From Rhodanobacter thiooxydans (GTDB taxonomy: Bacteria > Pseudomonadota > Gammaproteobacteria > Xanthomonadales > Rhodanobacteraceae): 64,000 bases of DNA. The notes under the pieces are model-generated. The model worked only from the letters and a program-made list of their open reading frames with translations. It made no database searches and had not been told where the DNA came from. Location of the stretch: contig NZ_CP127409.1 in assembly GCF_030291135.1 (NCBI RefSeq), positions 1,364,001 through 1,428,000 on the forward strand. Direction: 5' to 3'. Of the stretch, positions 43,162-52,273 are shown in pieces. A program made the translations under genes and the position numbers. Every line of letters begins with the position of its first letter. Position 1 is the stretch's first letter.

Positions 43162-43181
43162 GCGCCCGGCCTGCCGGGCGC
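43162..43181. other. hairpin in the apbC-dcd gap
   Basis: GCGCCCGGC, loop CT, GCCGGGCGC: a perfect 9-bp stem 22 nt before the dcd start. No T-run follows on either strand close by, so it may be a leader structure of dcd rather than an apbC terminator. Confidence 0.4.
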
Positions 43182-43203
43182 GTCGCAATCGACCGGAGAC
43201 CGC

Positions 43204-43770
43204 GTGAGCATCAAATCCGACAAGTGGATCCGCCGCATGGCTGAAAGCCACGGCATGATCGAACCGTTCGAGCCGGGCCAGGTGAAGCTGCGCGACGGCA
43301 ACAAGCTGATCTCCTACGGCACGTCCAGCTATGGCTACGATGTGCGCTGCGCGCGCGAGTTCAAGATCTTCACCAACATCAACTCCACCATCGTCGACCC
43401 GAAGTCGTTCGACCCCTCCAGCTTCGTCGATGTCGAGGCGGATGTGTGCATCATCCCGCCGAACTCGTTCGCGCTGGCGCGCACGGTCGAGTACTTCCGC
43501 ATCCCGCGCAAGGTGCTCACCGTCTGCCTCGGCAAGAGCACCTACGCGCGCTGCGGCATCATCGTCAACGTGACGCCGCTGGAGCCGGAATGGGAGGGCC
43601 ACGTGACGCTGGAGTTTTCGAACACCACGCCGCTGCCCGCAAAAATCTACGCCAACGAGGGCGTGGCGCAGATGCTGTTCCTCGAATCCGACGAGGAGTG
43701 CGAGACCAGCTACAAGGATCGCGGCGGCAAGTACCAGGGCCAGCAGGGTGTGACTTTGCCGCGTACCTGA
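43204..43770 (+). CDS. dcd: dCTP deaminase
   Basis: A 188-residue enzyme, the normal length, converting dCTP to dUTP for thymidylate synthesis. Conserved blocks: [45 protein letters not shown], the nucleotide-binding [12 protein letters not shown], and [38 protein letters not shown] with the catalytic Glu. The start is GTG 43204 with CCGGAG 7 nt upstream; an ATG at 43144 would add 20 atypical residues. Confidence 0.97.
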   Translation: MSIKSDKWIRRMAESHGMIEPFEPGQVKLRDGNKLISYGTSSYGYDVRCAREFKIFTNINSTIVDPKSFDPSSFVDVEADVCIIPPNSFALARTVEYFRIPRKVLTVCLGKSTYARCGIIVNVTPLEPEWEGHVTLEFSNTTPLPAKIYANEGVAQMLFLESDEECETSYKDRGGKYQGQQGVTLPRT

Positions 43771-43823
43771 TCGCTCCCCTGAACGGGTGGCGTCCAGCGC
43801 TGCCCACGATCACGGCCGGGCGC

Positions 43824-43829
43824 TACACT
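43824..43829 (+). promoter_or_regulatory. possible -10 box for the small lipoprotein gene
   Basis: TACACT lies 38 nt before the start at 43867, within the dcd-lipoprotein gap. No strong -35 is present (TGCCCA at 17-nt spacing). Confidence 0.3.
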
Positions 43830-43866
43830 CCGCCCGGTGCACCGACAAGTTTTCCAGGAGACACCG

Positions 43867-44364
43867 ATGATCCGTTTTTCGCCCCTGCTTACCCGCGTCG
43901 CCGCGGCCGCCATGCTGGGCAGCCTGCTGGTGCTGGCCGGCTGCCACCGCGGCAGCACCAAGGATGAGATCAGCGCCGCCCAGGCCCAGGGCCAGTTTGA
44001 CACCGTGGTCAAGGCCTACAAGAGCGGCCAGTTCCTGCTGGATGACGCGGTGCTGTCGGCGCTGGATCTGGGCAGTCATTTCGCCTACCTGAAAGAGCAG
44101 GGCAAGCTGCCGAAGACCGTGCTGCTGGAACACAGCGACGACTCGAAGGTGCGCAAGCAGCATCTGGAGTACATGGCGCGCATGCAGCTCGACTATGGCT
44201 TCACCGCGTACTACGACGACGACGGCACGTTGAAGAAGATTAACCCGGTGGATACCAAGGCGCGCAAGCTCGAGGATTACCACGCGCCGGTGCAGATGAA
44301 CGACGAACAGAAAGGCAAGTCCGCGGCCGACAGCACCTACGGCGACCCGACGCAGCAGCACTGA
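43867..44364 (+). CDS. small lipoprotein of unknown function
   Basis: A 165-residue protein: lipoprotein signal ending GSLLVLAGCHRG (lipobox Cys near residue 26), then a soluble, helical, Lys/Asp-rich mature part (FDTVVKAYKSGQFLLDDAVLSALDLGSHFAYLKEQGKLP; QHLEYMARMQLDYGFTAYYDDDGTLKKINP). I do not recognise the family. The GGAG site 6 nt before ATG 43867 and a strong terminator after the stop show that it is a real, single-gene unit. Confidence 0.7.
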   Translation: MIRFSPLLTRVAAAAMLGSLLVLAGCHRGSTKDEISAAQAQGQFDTVVKAYKSGQFLLDDAVLSALDLGSHFAYLKEQGKLPKTVLLEHSDDSKVRKQHLEYMARMQLDYGFTAYYDDDGTLKKINPVDTKARKLEDYHAPVQMNDEQKGKSAADSTYGDPTQQH

Positions 44365-44382
44365 TCGCAAGGGTACCGTTCG

Positions 44383-44412
44383 AGAGGCCCGCGTAGCCAT
44401 TCGCGGGCCTCT
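44383..44412. terminator. rho-independent-type terminator, bidirectional
   Basis: AGAGGCCCGCG (44383-44393), 8-nt loop, CGCGGGCCTCT (44402-44412), followed by TCGTGT on the plus strand. It lies 19 nt after the lipoprotein stop and just before the HIT gene stop on the other strand, so it can serve both convergent genes. Confidence 0.75.
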
Positions 44413-44417
44413 TCGTG

Positions 44418-44846
44418 TCAGGCCTGCGCCGAGCCTGCCAGTTGCCGCTGCAGTGCCGCGATCAGCGCCTTCGCCTGGTTGTCGTCGCGGGCCACGGCCT
44501 GGCCATGGCCCCACACCGGCCCGGGCCATGCCGCATCGCCTTCGACCCGCGCGACCACGTGCACATGCAGCTGGCGCACGATATTGCCCAGTGCGCCGAG
44601 GTTGAGCTTGTCGCAGGGGGCGACGTCGCGCAGCGCGGCGGCGGCGCGATGCACCTCCTGCCACAACACGGCCTGTTCGTCGTCGTGCAGGTCGGCGATC
44701 TCGACCAGGCCGGCGCGACGCGGCACCAGGATCAGCCACGAATAGCGCGCGTCGTCCATCAGCCGCACGTCGCACAGCGGAAGCGATGCAACCGGGCGGG
44801 TATCCGCCGCGAGTCGGGGATCGAGCGCGAAGCCGGCCCCGCTCAT
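44418..44846 (-). CDS. HIT-domain nucleotide-binding protein
   Basis: A 142-residue HIT-like protein. LPLCDVRLMDDARYSWLILVPRRAGLVEIADL is the N-terminal HIT strand region; the triad motif reads QLHVHVV, so the first His of H-x-H-x-H-x-x is Gln while the second (catalytic) and third remain. This Gln form is common in a proteobacterial subgroup with a C-terminal WPGPVWG block, also present here. It probably acts on a nucleotide conjugate. Its start overlaps the dienelactone hydrolase stop by 4 nt. Confidence 0.82.
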   Translation of the reverse strand: MSGAGFALDPRLAADTRPVASLPLCDVRLMDDARYSWLILVPRRAGLVEIADLHDDEQAVLWQEVHRAAAALRDVAPCDKLNLGALGNIVRQLHVHVVARVEGDAAWPGPVWGHGQAVARDDNQAKALIAALQRQLAGSAQA

Positions 44847-45511
44847 GCGCCGGCCAGGTGACGGTCGAAGAAGGCCAGCGTTCGCTGCAGCGCCAGCTTC
44901 GCGCTGGCCTCGTCGTAGGGGGTGCTGCCGTCGCGGTTGAAGGCGTGGTCGGCCGGGTAGGTGAAGACATCCATCTGCGGCAGCGCCTCGCGATGCTTCG
45001 CCACCATCTCCGGCGTGATGCTGTGGTCCTTCTCGCCGAAGTGGAACATCACCGGTGCCTGCGGCGTCTCGTGCAGGAACGGCAGGTTGCGCGCGCCGTA
45101 GTAGCTCACCGAAGGCAGGCCCAGGCGCAGCGCGGCAAGCAGGGCCACGGTGCCGCCCCAGCAGTAGCCGACGGTGCCGATCTTGCCGGCCGAGGCGATC
45201 GACTCGGCGGCGCTGGCGACGTCCTCCAGCGCGCGCTCCAGCCCCAGCTCCGCGATCAGCTGCTTGCCCTTGTTGGCGCCGACCTGGTCGTAACCCAGCT
45301 CCACGCCGCTTTCCAGGTGATCGAAGAACGCCGGTGCGATCGCGGTATAGCCGTGCTCGGCGAAAAGGTCGGCCACGCGGCGGATGTGCGCGGTGACGCC
45401 GAAGATTTCCTGGATCACCACGATGCCGCCCTTCGGCTTGCCCTGCGGCTGGGCGAGATAACCCCCGATGCACTGGGTGCGGGTGGTGGGGATGTTGATG
45501 TGCTGGCCCAT
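44843..45511 (-). CDS. dienelactone hydrolase family protein
   Basis: A 222-residue alpha/beta hydrolase with all elements of the dienelactone-hydrolase active site: Glu35 in VIQEIFGV, the nucleophile Cys in VGYCWGG, Asp in GEKDHSI and His in ADHAFNRDGS. It hydrolyses dienelactone-type or other cyclic esters; the true substrate is unknown, and no aromatic ring-cleavage genes are near. It is coupled to the HIT gene downstream. The ATG at 45511 begins the conserved N-terminus. Confidence 0.9.
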   Translation of the reverse strand: MGQHINIPTTRTQCIGGYLAQPQGKPKGGIVVIQEIFGVTAHIRRVADLFAEHGYTAIAPAFFDHLESGVELGYDQVGANKGKQLIAELGLERALEDVASAAESIASAGKIGTVGYCWGGTVALLAALRLGLPSVSYYGARNLPFLHETPQAPVMFHFGEKDHSITPEMVAKHREALPQMDVFTYPADHAFNRDGSTPYDEASAKLALQRTLAFFDRHLAGA

Positions 45512-45574
45512 GGCTGGCTCCGGCGAGGGGATGGCGTGAAGTCTAGCCGCGCCGGTGGCCACGCCGCACTGCCG

Positions 45575-45580
45575 TATAAT
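45575..45580 (+). promoter_or_regulatory. -10 box for rimO
   Basis: A perfect TATAAT, 34 nt before the rimO start, in the spacer divergent from the dienelactone hydrolase gene. The -35 region is weak (no TTGACA-like hexamer 16-18 nt upstream). Confidence 0.5.
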
Positions 45581-45614
45581 TCCCGGTTACTCCGCATGTT
45601 CCCGGTGGCCCCGC

Positions 45615-46952
45615 ATGTCCCAGACCGCCCACAAGATCGGCTTCGTCAGCCTCGGCTGCCCCAAGGCGCTGGTCGACTCCGAGCGCATCCTCACCCAGCT
45701 CAAGGTCGAGGGCTACCAGATCGTGCCCAGCTACGGCGAGGCCGACGCGGTGGTGGTGAACACCTGCGGCTTCATCGACGCGGCGGTGCAGGAGTCGCTG
45801 GATTCGATCGGCACGGCGCTCAACGAGAACGGCAAGGTGATTGTCACCGGCTGCCTGGGCAAGCGCGAGGCGCTGATCCGCGAGGCCTACCCGGACGTGC
45901 TGTCGATCAGCGGCCCGCAGGACTACGCCAGCGTGATGAGCGCGGTGCACCAGGCGTTGCCGCCACAGCGCAACAAGTTCATCGACATCGTGCCGGATAC
46001 CGGCGTGAAGCTCACCCCGAAGCACTACGCGTATCTCAAGATTTCCGAAGGCTGCAACCACCGCTGCAGCTTCTGCATCATCCCCTCGATGCGCGGCAAC
46101 CTGGTGTCGCGCCCGGTCGACGAGGTGCTGATCGAGGCCGAAAAGCTGGTCAAGGGCGGCGTCAAGGAATTGCTGGTGATCTCGCAGGACACCAGCGCTT
46201 ACGGCGTGGATCTCAAGTACGCCGAGCGCGAGTGGCGTGGCAAGGCGTACCGCACGCGCATGACCGAGCTGTGCGAAGGCCTGTCTGAACTCGGCGTGTG
46301 GACGCGGCTGCACTACGTCTACCCGTACCCGCACGTGGACGAGGTGATGCCGCTGATGGCGGACGGAAAAATCCTGCCGTACCTCGACATCCCGTTCCAG
46401 CACGCCAGCCCGCGCATCCTGAAACTGATGAAGCGCCCCGGCAACATCGACAGGACGCTGGAGCGCATCCAGAACTGGCGCAGGCAGGTGCCGGAGCTGA
46501 CCCTCCGCAGCACCTTCATCGTCGGCTTCCCCGGCGAGACCGATGCGGAGTTCGAGGAACTGCTCGACTTCCTGCGCGAGGCCGAGCTCGATCGGGTCGG
46601 TGCGTTCGCCTATTCGCCGGTGGACGGCGCCAAGGCCAATGAACTGCCCGGTGCCGTGTCCGAGGAGTTGAAGGAAGACCGTCTGGAACAGTTCATGGCA
46701 GTGCAGGCGGAAATCTCCGCTGCCAGGCTGCAGCGCAAGATCGGCCGTACGCTCAAGGTGCTGGTGGACGAGGCGAATGCCGACGGCGCCGTGGCCCGTT
46801 CGGCCGCCGACGCGCCGGAGATCGACGGCAGCGTGCTGATCGCCGACGGCCAGCACCTCAAGCCTGGCCAGTTCGTCGACGTGGTGGTCGAGGCGGCCAG
46901 CGAACACGACCTGCACGCGCGCCTGGCGCACCCGCAGCTCAAGGTGGTGTAG
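45615..46952 (+). CDS. rimO: ribosomal protein uS12 methylthiotransferase RimO
   Basis: A 445-residue radical-SAM methylthiotransferase that modifies an aspartate of ribosomal protein S12. In order: N-terminal MTTase domain with cluster cysteines ([33 protein letters not shown]), the radical-[11 protein letters not shown] motif near residues 147-154 (C-x3-C-x2-C), and a C-terminal TRAM domain ([16 protein letters not shown] ... HDLHARLA). [16 protein letters not shown] is characteristic of RimO. The DUF3025 gene starts 6 nt after its stop. Confidence 0.97.
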   Translation: MSQTAHKIGFVSLGCPKALVDSERILTQLKVEGYQIVPSYGEADAVVVNTCGFIDAAVQESLDSIGTALNENGKVIVTGCLGKREALIREAYPDVLSISGPQDYASVMSAVHQALPPQRNKFIDIVPDTGVKLTPKHYAYLKISEGCNHRCSFCIIPSMRGNLVSRPVDEVLIEAEKLVKGGVKELLVISQDTSAYGVDLKYAEREWRGKAYRTRMTELCEGLSELGVWTRLHYVYPYPHVDEVMPLMADGKILPYLDIPFQHASPRILKLMKRPGNIDRTLERIQNWRRQVPELTLRSTFIVGFPGETDAEFEELLDFLREAELDRVGAFAYSPVDGAKANELPGAVSEELKEDRLEQFMAVQAEISAARLQRKIGRTLKVLVDEANADGAVARSAADAPEIDGSVLIADGQHLKPGQFVDVVVEAASEHDLHARLAHPQLKVV

Positions 46953-46958
46953 GCATCC

Positions 46959-47762
46959 ATGCGCTACGTCGCGCCGGTCCGCGACGCGGTTGATCCGGCG
47001 GTGTTCGAGCGGCCGCCGCTGGCGGCGTGGCGCGAGCATGCCGGGTTGATCGAGGGCCGCGACTGGCCGGCGATCGACGCGCTCAACGCCTGCCGTCCGG
47101 CTGGCTTGCCCGAGCGCTTCGTGGTGCAGACCCGCGAACTGCTCGCCGACGGCATGCACTACGAGCAGCGCATCGCCGAGTGCGGCGACATCGCCACCCG
47201 CGAGCGCAACTGGCACGACCTGTTCAACGCGCTGGTCTGGCTGCGCCATCCAGCGATCAAGCGTGCGCTCAACGCGCGTCAGGTGGCCGAGATCGCCCGC
47301 ATGGGGCCGAAACGGCGCTCGCGCGCGCAATATGCGCTGACCCACTTCGACGAGGCCGGCGTGATCGTCGCCGTGCGCGATCCCTCCCTGCTGGCGCTGT
47401 GGGATGCGCACGACTGGCACGGCCTGTTCTGGCGTCGGCGGCAGGCGTGGCTGGACGGCTCGATCCGGCTGGAGCTGTTCGGCCATGCCTTGCTGGAACT
47501 GGCCTTGAGTCCGGACCGGCTGCTGGTGGGCAAGGCGCTGGTGTTCCAGCCCGGTGGCGACGCCGACCTGTCCGCGTGCTGCGCCGCCGCGATCGGCTCC
47601 GGACGCCTGCTGCTCGATCCGCTGGAGCTGCGGCCGCTGCCGTTGTCGGGAATCCCGGGCTGGCATCCCGACAACGCCGGCGAGGCTTTCCATCATGGCG
47701 CCGCCTGCTACCAGCCGCGGCGCGCCGGACGCGAGTATCCGCCGGCATGGCCGATCCCCTGA
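46959..47762 (+). CDS. DUF3025 family protein
   Basis: A 267-residue DUF3025 protein, with YEQRIAECGDIATRERNWHDLFNALVWLRHPAIKRALNARQV as the family core, SRAQYALTHFDEAGVIVAV, and a C-terminal PLPLSGIPGWHPDNAGEAFHHGAACYQPRRAGR. No signal peptide or membrane helix, so it is cytoplasmic. The function is unknown. With only 6 nt from rimO it is co-transcribed with it. Confidence 0.88.
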   Translation: MRYVAPVRDAVDPAVFERPPLAAWREHAGLIEGRDWPAIDALNACRPAGLPERFVVQTRELLADGMHYEQRIAECGDIATRERNWHDLFNALVWLRHPAIKRALNARQVAEIARMGPKRRSRAQYALTHFDEAGVIVAVRDPSLLALWDAHDWHGLFWRRRQAWLDGSIRLELFGHALLELALSPDRLLVGKALVFQPGGDADLSACCAAAIGSGRLLLDPLELRPLPLSGIPGWHPDNAGEAFHHGAACYQPRRAGREYPPAWPIP

Positions 47763-47840
47763 ACGGGCGGCCCGGAGCTTGCTCCGACCGGTGATCACGA
47801 CTATATACGGGGCATCGGTGTGGGTCGGGGAGTAGGGACA

Positions 47841-48872
47841 GTGGGCATCTACGGATATCGCTGTCGTTGCCTGGCGGTGCTCGCCGCAGGGGTGTCGATC
47901 GCGTTGCTGTGTGCTGGCAGCGCGGTGGCGGCGACTCGGGGAGCCGGCCCGACGCCGCCGATTCGTTTCGGCATCCTGCCGATCGGCAGTGCAGCCGAAT
48001 CGCTGGAACAGTGGCGCCCATTGCTGGACGATCTGCAGAAGCGGTTGCAACGCCCGGTGACCACCGTATCGGTGGGCAGCTACGCCAGCCTTTCCGATGC
48101 GATCGGTGCGCAGCGGGTGGACATCGCCTTCCTCTCCGGCAAGCTGGCCGTCGAGGCGGTGACGCACCAGCACATGCAGGTATTTGCCCAGTTCGTGCGC
48201 AGCGATGGCGCCAAGGGCAACGTCGCCATGCTGGTGGTGCGCGACGACAGTCCCATTCGCAACCTGGACGACCTGCTGTCCACGCAGGGCAGCAGCTGGC
48301 GCTATGCCCGCAGCGAGCATCTGTCGGTTACCGGCTATATCGCGCCGGAAGCCTATGTGTTCGCGCCGCATGGCCTCAATTCCGACACGTTCTTCGGCAG
48401 CGTGCGGGTGGGCGACCATCAAAGCAACCTGCTTGCGGTGGTCAACCGCGAGGTCGACGTGGCCAGCAGCAACAATCCGGACATGGATCTGTTCCGCCAC
48501 AACTTCCCGCACGAAGCGGAGCAGCTTCGGGTGATCTGGCGCTCGCCGCTGATCCCTTCCGGGGTACTGGTGATCCGCGACGGCACGCCTGCGCCGTTGC
48601 GCCAGCAATTGACCGCCTTCCTGCTTGGCTACGGCAGGGCCCACGACGAAACCGGTGCGAACGAGCGGGCGAAACTGGCCCGCATTCCCGACCTGGGTGG
48701 CTTCGCAGCGGAAACCAACCGCGTGCTGGAACCGTTCGTGGACATGCAATACACATTGCTGCGGCAGCAGGCCGAGCACGGCCAGTGGGTCACTCCGCAG
48801 GCCCGGCAGGCCCGGCTGGTGCAGATCGAAGACGACCATCGGCGCGCCGTGCGGAAGCTGCAGCCGCGATAG
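47841..48872 (+). CDS. PhnD-like periplasmic substrate-binding protein
   Basis: A 343-residue exported protein (signal ending AGSAVAAT) of the phosphonate/phosphite-binding PhnD type: IRFGILPIGSAAESLEQWRPLLDDLQKRLQRPVTTVSVGSYASLSDAIGAQRVDIAFLSGKLAVEAV, and VASSNNPDMDLFRHNFPHE further on. The ligand is probably an oxyanion, but no permease or ATPase gene is near, so it may feed another transporter or act as a sensor input. Start is uncertain: GTG 47841 (GGGGAG 8 nt upstream) or GTG 47820. TTGCTC-N17-TATATA at 47779-47807 is a weak promoter candidate. Confidence 0.78.
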   Translation: MGIYGYRCRCLAVLAAGVSIALLCAGSAVAATRGAGPTPPIRFGILPIGSAAESLEQWRPLLDDLQKRLQRPVTTVSVGSYASLSDAIGAQRVDIAFLSGKLAVEAVTHQHMQVFAQFVRSDGAKGNVAMLVVRDDSPIRNLDDLLSTQGSSWRYARSEHLSVTGYIAPEAYVFAPHGLNSDTFFGSVRVGDHQSNLLAVVNREVDVASSNNPDMDLFRHNFPHEAEQLRVIWRSPLIPSGVLVIRDGTPAPLRQQLTAFLLGYGRAHDETGANERAKLARIPDLGGFAAETNRVLEPFVDMQYTLLRQQAEHGQWVTPQARQARLVQIEDDHRRAVRKLQPR

Positions 48873-48888
48873 ACGTGCGCCGGTCTGC

Positions 48889-49389
48889 CTACCCGTAATC
48901 CACGACGAGCACGGCGAATTGGGCGGTGCCGCCCGGCAGTTCGGCGGAGAACTCGTCGTCGACGCGTTTTTTCATGGCCGCTCGTGCCAGCGGCGAGTCG
49001 ATGCTGATCCAGCCGCGTTTCGCGTCGGTCTCGTCCGGACCCACAATGCGGTAGCGGTGAAGCTCGCCGGTGGCGATGTTCTCCAGCTCGATGCGGGCAC
49101 CGAAGAATATCGCGCCGCGATCGCCCGGCACGCCTTCGGCTACCTTGAGCGAAGGGATGCGCTTGCTCAGGTAGCGCGCGCGGCGGTCGATCTCGCCGAG
49201 CTGTTTCTTGCGGTAGGTGTACTCGGCGTTTTCCGAGCGGTCACCCTCGGCCGCGGCCGCGGCGAGCGCCTTCACCACTTCCGGGCGCAGCACGTGCCAC
49301 AGGTGGTCGAGCTCGGCCTTCAGCCGTTCGAAACCCTCGCGGGTAATGATCGCGGTGGAGCCGGGCGAGGGCGGACGCCAGCGGCTCAT
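48889..49389 (-). CDS. greB: transcript cleavage factor GreB
   Basis: A 166-residue GreA/GreB factor that restarts backtracked RNA polymerase by cleaving the RNA 3' end. The coiled-coil N-terminus ([28 protein letters not shown]) carries the conserved acidic tip [16 protein letters not shown], and the C-terminal FKBP-like domain includes [45 protein letters not shown]. The basic patch typical of GreB supports this over GreA. The start overlaps the preceding membrane-protein gene by 4 nt. Confidence 0.93.
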   Translation of the reverse strand: MSRWRPPSPGSTAIITREGFERLKAELDHLWHVLRPEVVKALAAAAAEGDRSENAEYTYRKKQLGEIDRRARYLSKRIPSLKVAEGVPGDRGAIFFGARIELENIATGELHRYRIVGPDETDAKRGWISIDSPLARAAMKKRVDDEFSAELPGGTAQFAVLVVDYG

Positions 49390-50636
49390 GCCGGGCTGGC
49401 CAGTTGTCGCCGTTGCGCGTCGATCTCGCCGCGCAGCGGGTGCCCGGGCCAGGCGGCGGCGAGCCGATCCAGCAGCGCCGCCGCCTCGGCGTGCTGGTCG
49501 GCGTGCGCGGCGAGCTGGCGTGCGGTCAGCAGGCCGTAGTGCGGCGCCTGCGGGTCGCGCGGCCAGTGCGCGAGGTAGCCGCGGCCCAGCTGGATCGCGA
49601 GCCGATCCATGCCCAGTCGTGCGGCCAGCTCGGCCAGCTCGCCGCAGGTGCGCGGATCGTCCGGCACGAACGTGGCGTCGATGCCGATGCATTCCTGCAA
49701 TACGCCAAGCGCGCGGCGCGGTTCGTGCTGGGCGATCAACGCGGCGATCCAGATCTGGCCGTGCACCAGCAGGTCGTCACGCAGGCCTTGCCGGCGCAGC
49801 AGCTCGCGGTAGAGCTGGTGCACGGTGGGCGGTGCGGTGCGGTCCTGCAGGCGGGCGGCCAGTTGCCGCAGCGCCGCCAGCGGATCGTCGGTGGCGAGTT
49901 GGCGCGCCTCGTCGAGCAGGCGGTCGTCGGCATCCTGGCCGGAGGCTGCGGCGAGTTTTTCGGCCTCCGGTTCAATGCCGAAGCGTTCGTGGCGCTGATG
50001 GATCATCGCGCCCATCAGATGGAAGGCCAGCACGATCAGGTAGGTATAGGCGAAGGCGAACAGCGGCAGCGCCAGCAGCCGCGGCAGCAGCGCGGTGGTG
50101 ACCGAGGCCAGCACGATCAGCAGGCCGAGCAGCAGGTTGATCGCCACCGGAATCAGGTAGGCGCCCCCGAAACCGCCGATGACGCGCACCCAGTTCAACG
50201 GGTTGATCGCCAGCGCCAGGTTGCCGTCGAACGCCAGCGACATGTCGATCGCCGGCAGCACCAGAGCCGACAGAATCAGCACCGGCCACAGCAGGCGCGG
50301 GAAGAACACGATGGCGAGCACGCACAGCGCGACCACCAGCAGATGGATCGCAGTGAGGCCCCAGCCGCTGGCGCTGTTGCCGTCGTTGCCGACGTCCGGC
50401 GGGTCGGCGTAGCCGTTGGCGGTGTGCAGCAGGCAGTCCGCGGCGTAGCGCCAGGTGGCGGCCCAGACCAGGGCGCCGGCCAGCGCGCCGGTCCAGGAAG
50501 GCAGCAGGCCGACGTAGTGGATCAGCGCCAGCACCACGCAGGTGGGTAGCGCGGCGCCACGCAATGGATAGCCGAAGCCGGCCGCGAGGCGCTGTGCGAA
50601 GGGCGTGTCAGCGGGAACTACTTCGACGCGCGGCAT
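49386..50636 (-). CDS. membrane protein with soluble helical C-terminal half
   Basis: A 416-residue protein. The first half (to about residue 220) has five or six membrane helices (for example [60 protein letters not shown]). The second half is soluble, Leu/Ala/Asp/Arg-rich and looks like TPR-type helical repeats ([26 protein letters not shown] ... [13 protein letters not shown]). I do not recognise a named family. Between the HerA-like ATPase gene (10-nt gap) and greB (4-nt overlap) it is in one transcript. Function unknown. Confidence 0.75.
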   Translation of the reverse strand: MPRVEVVPADTPFAQRLAAGFGYPLRGAALPTCVVLALIHYVGLLPSWTGALAGALVWAATWRYAADCLLHTANGYADPPDVGNDGNSASGWGLTAIHLLVVALCVLAIVFFPRLLWPVLILSALVLPAIDMSLAFDGNLALAINPLNWVRVIGGFGGAYLIPVAINLLLGLLIVLASVTTALLPRLLALPLFAFAYTYLIVLAFHLMGAMIHQRHERFGIEPEAEKLAAASGQDADDRLLDEARQLATDDPLAALRQLAARLQDRTAPPTVHQLYRELLRRQGLRDDLLVHGQIWIAALIAQHEPRRALGVLQECIGIDATFVPDDPRTCGELAELAARLGMDRLAIQLGRGYLAHWPRDPQAPHYGLLTARQLAAHADQHAEAAALLDRLAAAWPGHPLRGEIDAQRRQLASPA

Positions 50637-50646
50637 CGATGGCGCC

Positions 50647-52155
50647 TCAGCGCTTGCCGCCGAAGATGCCGCCCAGCACGCCACGCAGGATCTGCCGGCC
50701 GAGCTGGCTGCCCGCGGTGCGCACCATCTGCTTGCCCATCGTCTCGATCATGCCCTGGCGGCGCTTGGTGCCGAACAGGGCATCGTGCACCGCTCCACCC
50801 CAACCGCCGTCGGCCTCCTTCGCCGAGCCCTTGGCCGGCGCGTCGGCCGCGACGGTGGTGGCGTCGGCGGCTTTGTCTTCGGCGCGCCTGGCCAGCATCT
50901 CGGCGGCCGATTCGCGATTGACGGTGGTGTCGTATTTCGCGCCGACCGGCGAGCGCTGGCGGATGGTGGAGCGCTCCGCATCGGTGATCGCGCCGATGCG
51001 GCAGCACGGCGTGGTCACCAGCACCTGTTCCACTGGCGTCGGCACGCCGCCGTTGGCCAGGGTGGAGGCCAGCGCCTCGCCCACGGCAAGCTTGGTGATC
51101 GCCTCGGTGACGTCGAGCTTCGGGTTGGCCACGAAGGTTTCCGCTGCCGCCTTGACCGCCTTCTGGTCGCGCGGGGTGAACGCGCGCAAGGCGTGCTGGA
51201 TGCGGTTGCCGAGCTGGCCGAGGATCACGCCGGGCACGTCGTCCGGGTTCTGCGAGCAGAAGTACACGCCCACGCCCTTGGAGCGGATCAGCCGCACCAC
51301 CTGTTCCACCCGCTGCAGCAGGGCCGGCGAGGCGTCGTCGAACAGCAGGTGCGCCTCGTCGAAGAAGAACACCATCTTCGGCTGCTCGAGGTCGCCTACT
51401 TCGGGCAGCTGCTCGAACAGTTCGGACAGCAGCCACAGCAGGAAGGTGGAATACAGCCGCGGCTTCATGATCAGCTGGTCGGCGGCTAGCACGTTGATGA
51501 TGCCGCGGCCGCTCATGTCCTGGCGCATCAGGTCGACCAGTTCCAGCGCCGGCTCGCCGAAGAACTGGTCGGCGCCGTCGCTCTCGAGTTTCAGCAGCGC
51601 GCGCTGGATCGCCGCGATGCTGGTCGTGCTGATCAGCCCGTACTGGGTCGAGAGCGCTTTGGCGTTGTCGGCGGCGTAGGTGAGCAGGGCACGCAGGTCG
51701 GCCAGGTCGAGCAGCAGCCAGCCCTGGTCGTCGGCGGCCTTGAACACCACCTCCAGCACGCCTTCCTGGGTGTCGTTCAATTCCAGCACGCGGCCGAGCA
51801 GGGTGGGACCCATCTCGCTGATGGTGGCGCGCACCGGGTGGCCGAGCTTGCCGTAGATGTCCCAGAAGATCACCGGATTGGCCTGGGCCTTCCAGTCGGT
51901 GAGCTTGAGCTTGGACAGGCGTGCCTTGAGCTTGTCGCCCGGTTCGCCCGCAGCCATGGCCAGGCCGGCCAGATCGCCCTTGGCGTCGGCCAGGAAGCAC
52001 GGCACGCCCAGCCGCGAGAAACCTTCGGCCAGCACCATCAGCGAAACGGATTTGCCGGTGCCGGTGGCGCCGGCGATCATCCCGTGGCGGTTGCCGTAAT
52101 GCGGGTCGAGGTTGACGCTGGTGCTGTCGTTGCGGCCGATCAGGATTTCAGTCAT
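50647..52155 (-). CDS. HerA-like ATPase (DUF853 family)
   Basis: A 502-residue DUF853 protein with a HerA/FtsK-like ATPase domain: Walker A AGATGTGKSVSLMVLAE near residues 28-44 and Walker B MVFFFDEAHLLFDDA, plus GVGVYFCSQNPDDVPG as in DNA-translocating ATPases. The C-terminal Lys/Ala/Gly linker and GRQILRGVLGGIFGGKR tail are typical of the family (YjgR). The family is annotated as helicase-like, but no activity is established. First gene of the ATPase-membrane protein-greB set. Confidence 0.9.
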   Translation of the reverse strand: MTEILIGRNDSTSVNLDPHYGNRHGMIAGATGTGKSVSLMVLAEGFSRLGVPCFLADAKGDLAGLAMAAGEPGDKLKARLSKLKLTDWKAQANPVIFWDIYGKLGHPVRATISEMGPTLLGRVLELNDTQEGVLEVVFKAADDQGWLLLDLADLRALLTYAADNAKALSTQYGLISTTSIAAIQRALLKLESDGADQFFGEPALELVDLMRQDMSGRGIINVLAADQLIMKPRLYSTFLLWLLSELFEQLPEVGDLEQPKMVFFFDEAHLLFDDASPALLQRVEQVVRLIRSKGVGVYFCSQNPDDVPGVILGQLGNRIQHALRAFTPRDQKAVKAAAETFVANPKLDVTEAITKLAVGEALASTLANGGVPTPVEQVLVTTPCCRIGAITDAERSTIRQRSPVGAKYDTTVNRESAAEMLARRAEDKAADATTVAADAPAKGSAKEADGGWGGAVHDALFGTKRRQGMIETMGKQMVRTAGSQLGRQILRGVLGGIFGGKR

Positions 52156-52273
52156 GGCGTTCCATCCGTTGCTGGTCGGGCGATTGTAGCCAAGCTGGTG
52201 CTGCTGTCGCGGCGCGTTGAGTCGAAACCCCGCGCCCGCTATGGTGGGCGTTTTCCGCAGGTAGAAGTTCGAG

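Noticed and set aside
43060..43203. Possible small gene or riboswitch between apbC and dcd
   Set aside because: No frame with a ribosome site and no known riboswitch motif; only a 9-bp hairpin is visible.
45543..48839. Very long minus-strand open frame (about 1098 codons) over rimO, DUF3025 and the PhnD-like gene
   Set aside because: It is antisense to clear genes and its translation is His/Arg/Gln/Val-rich low-complexity sequence with no motif, as expected from high GC third positions.
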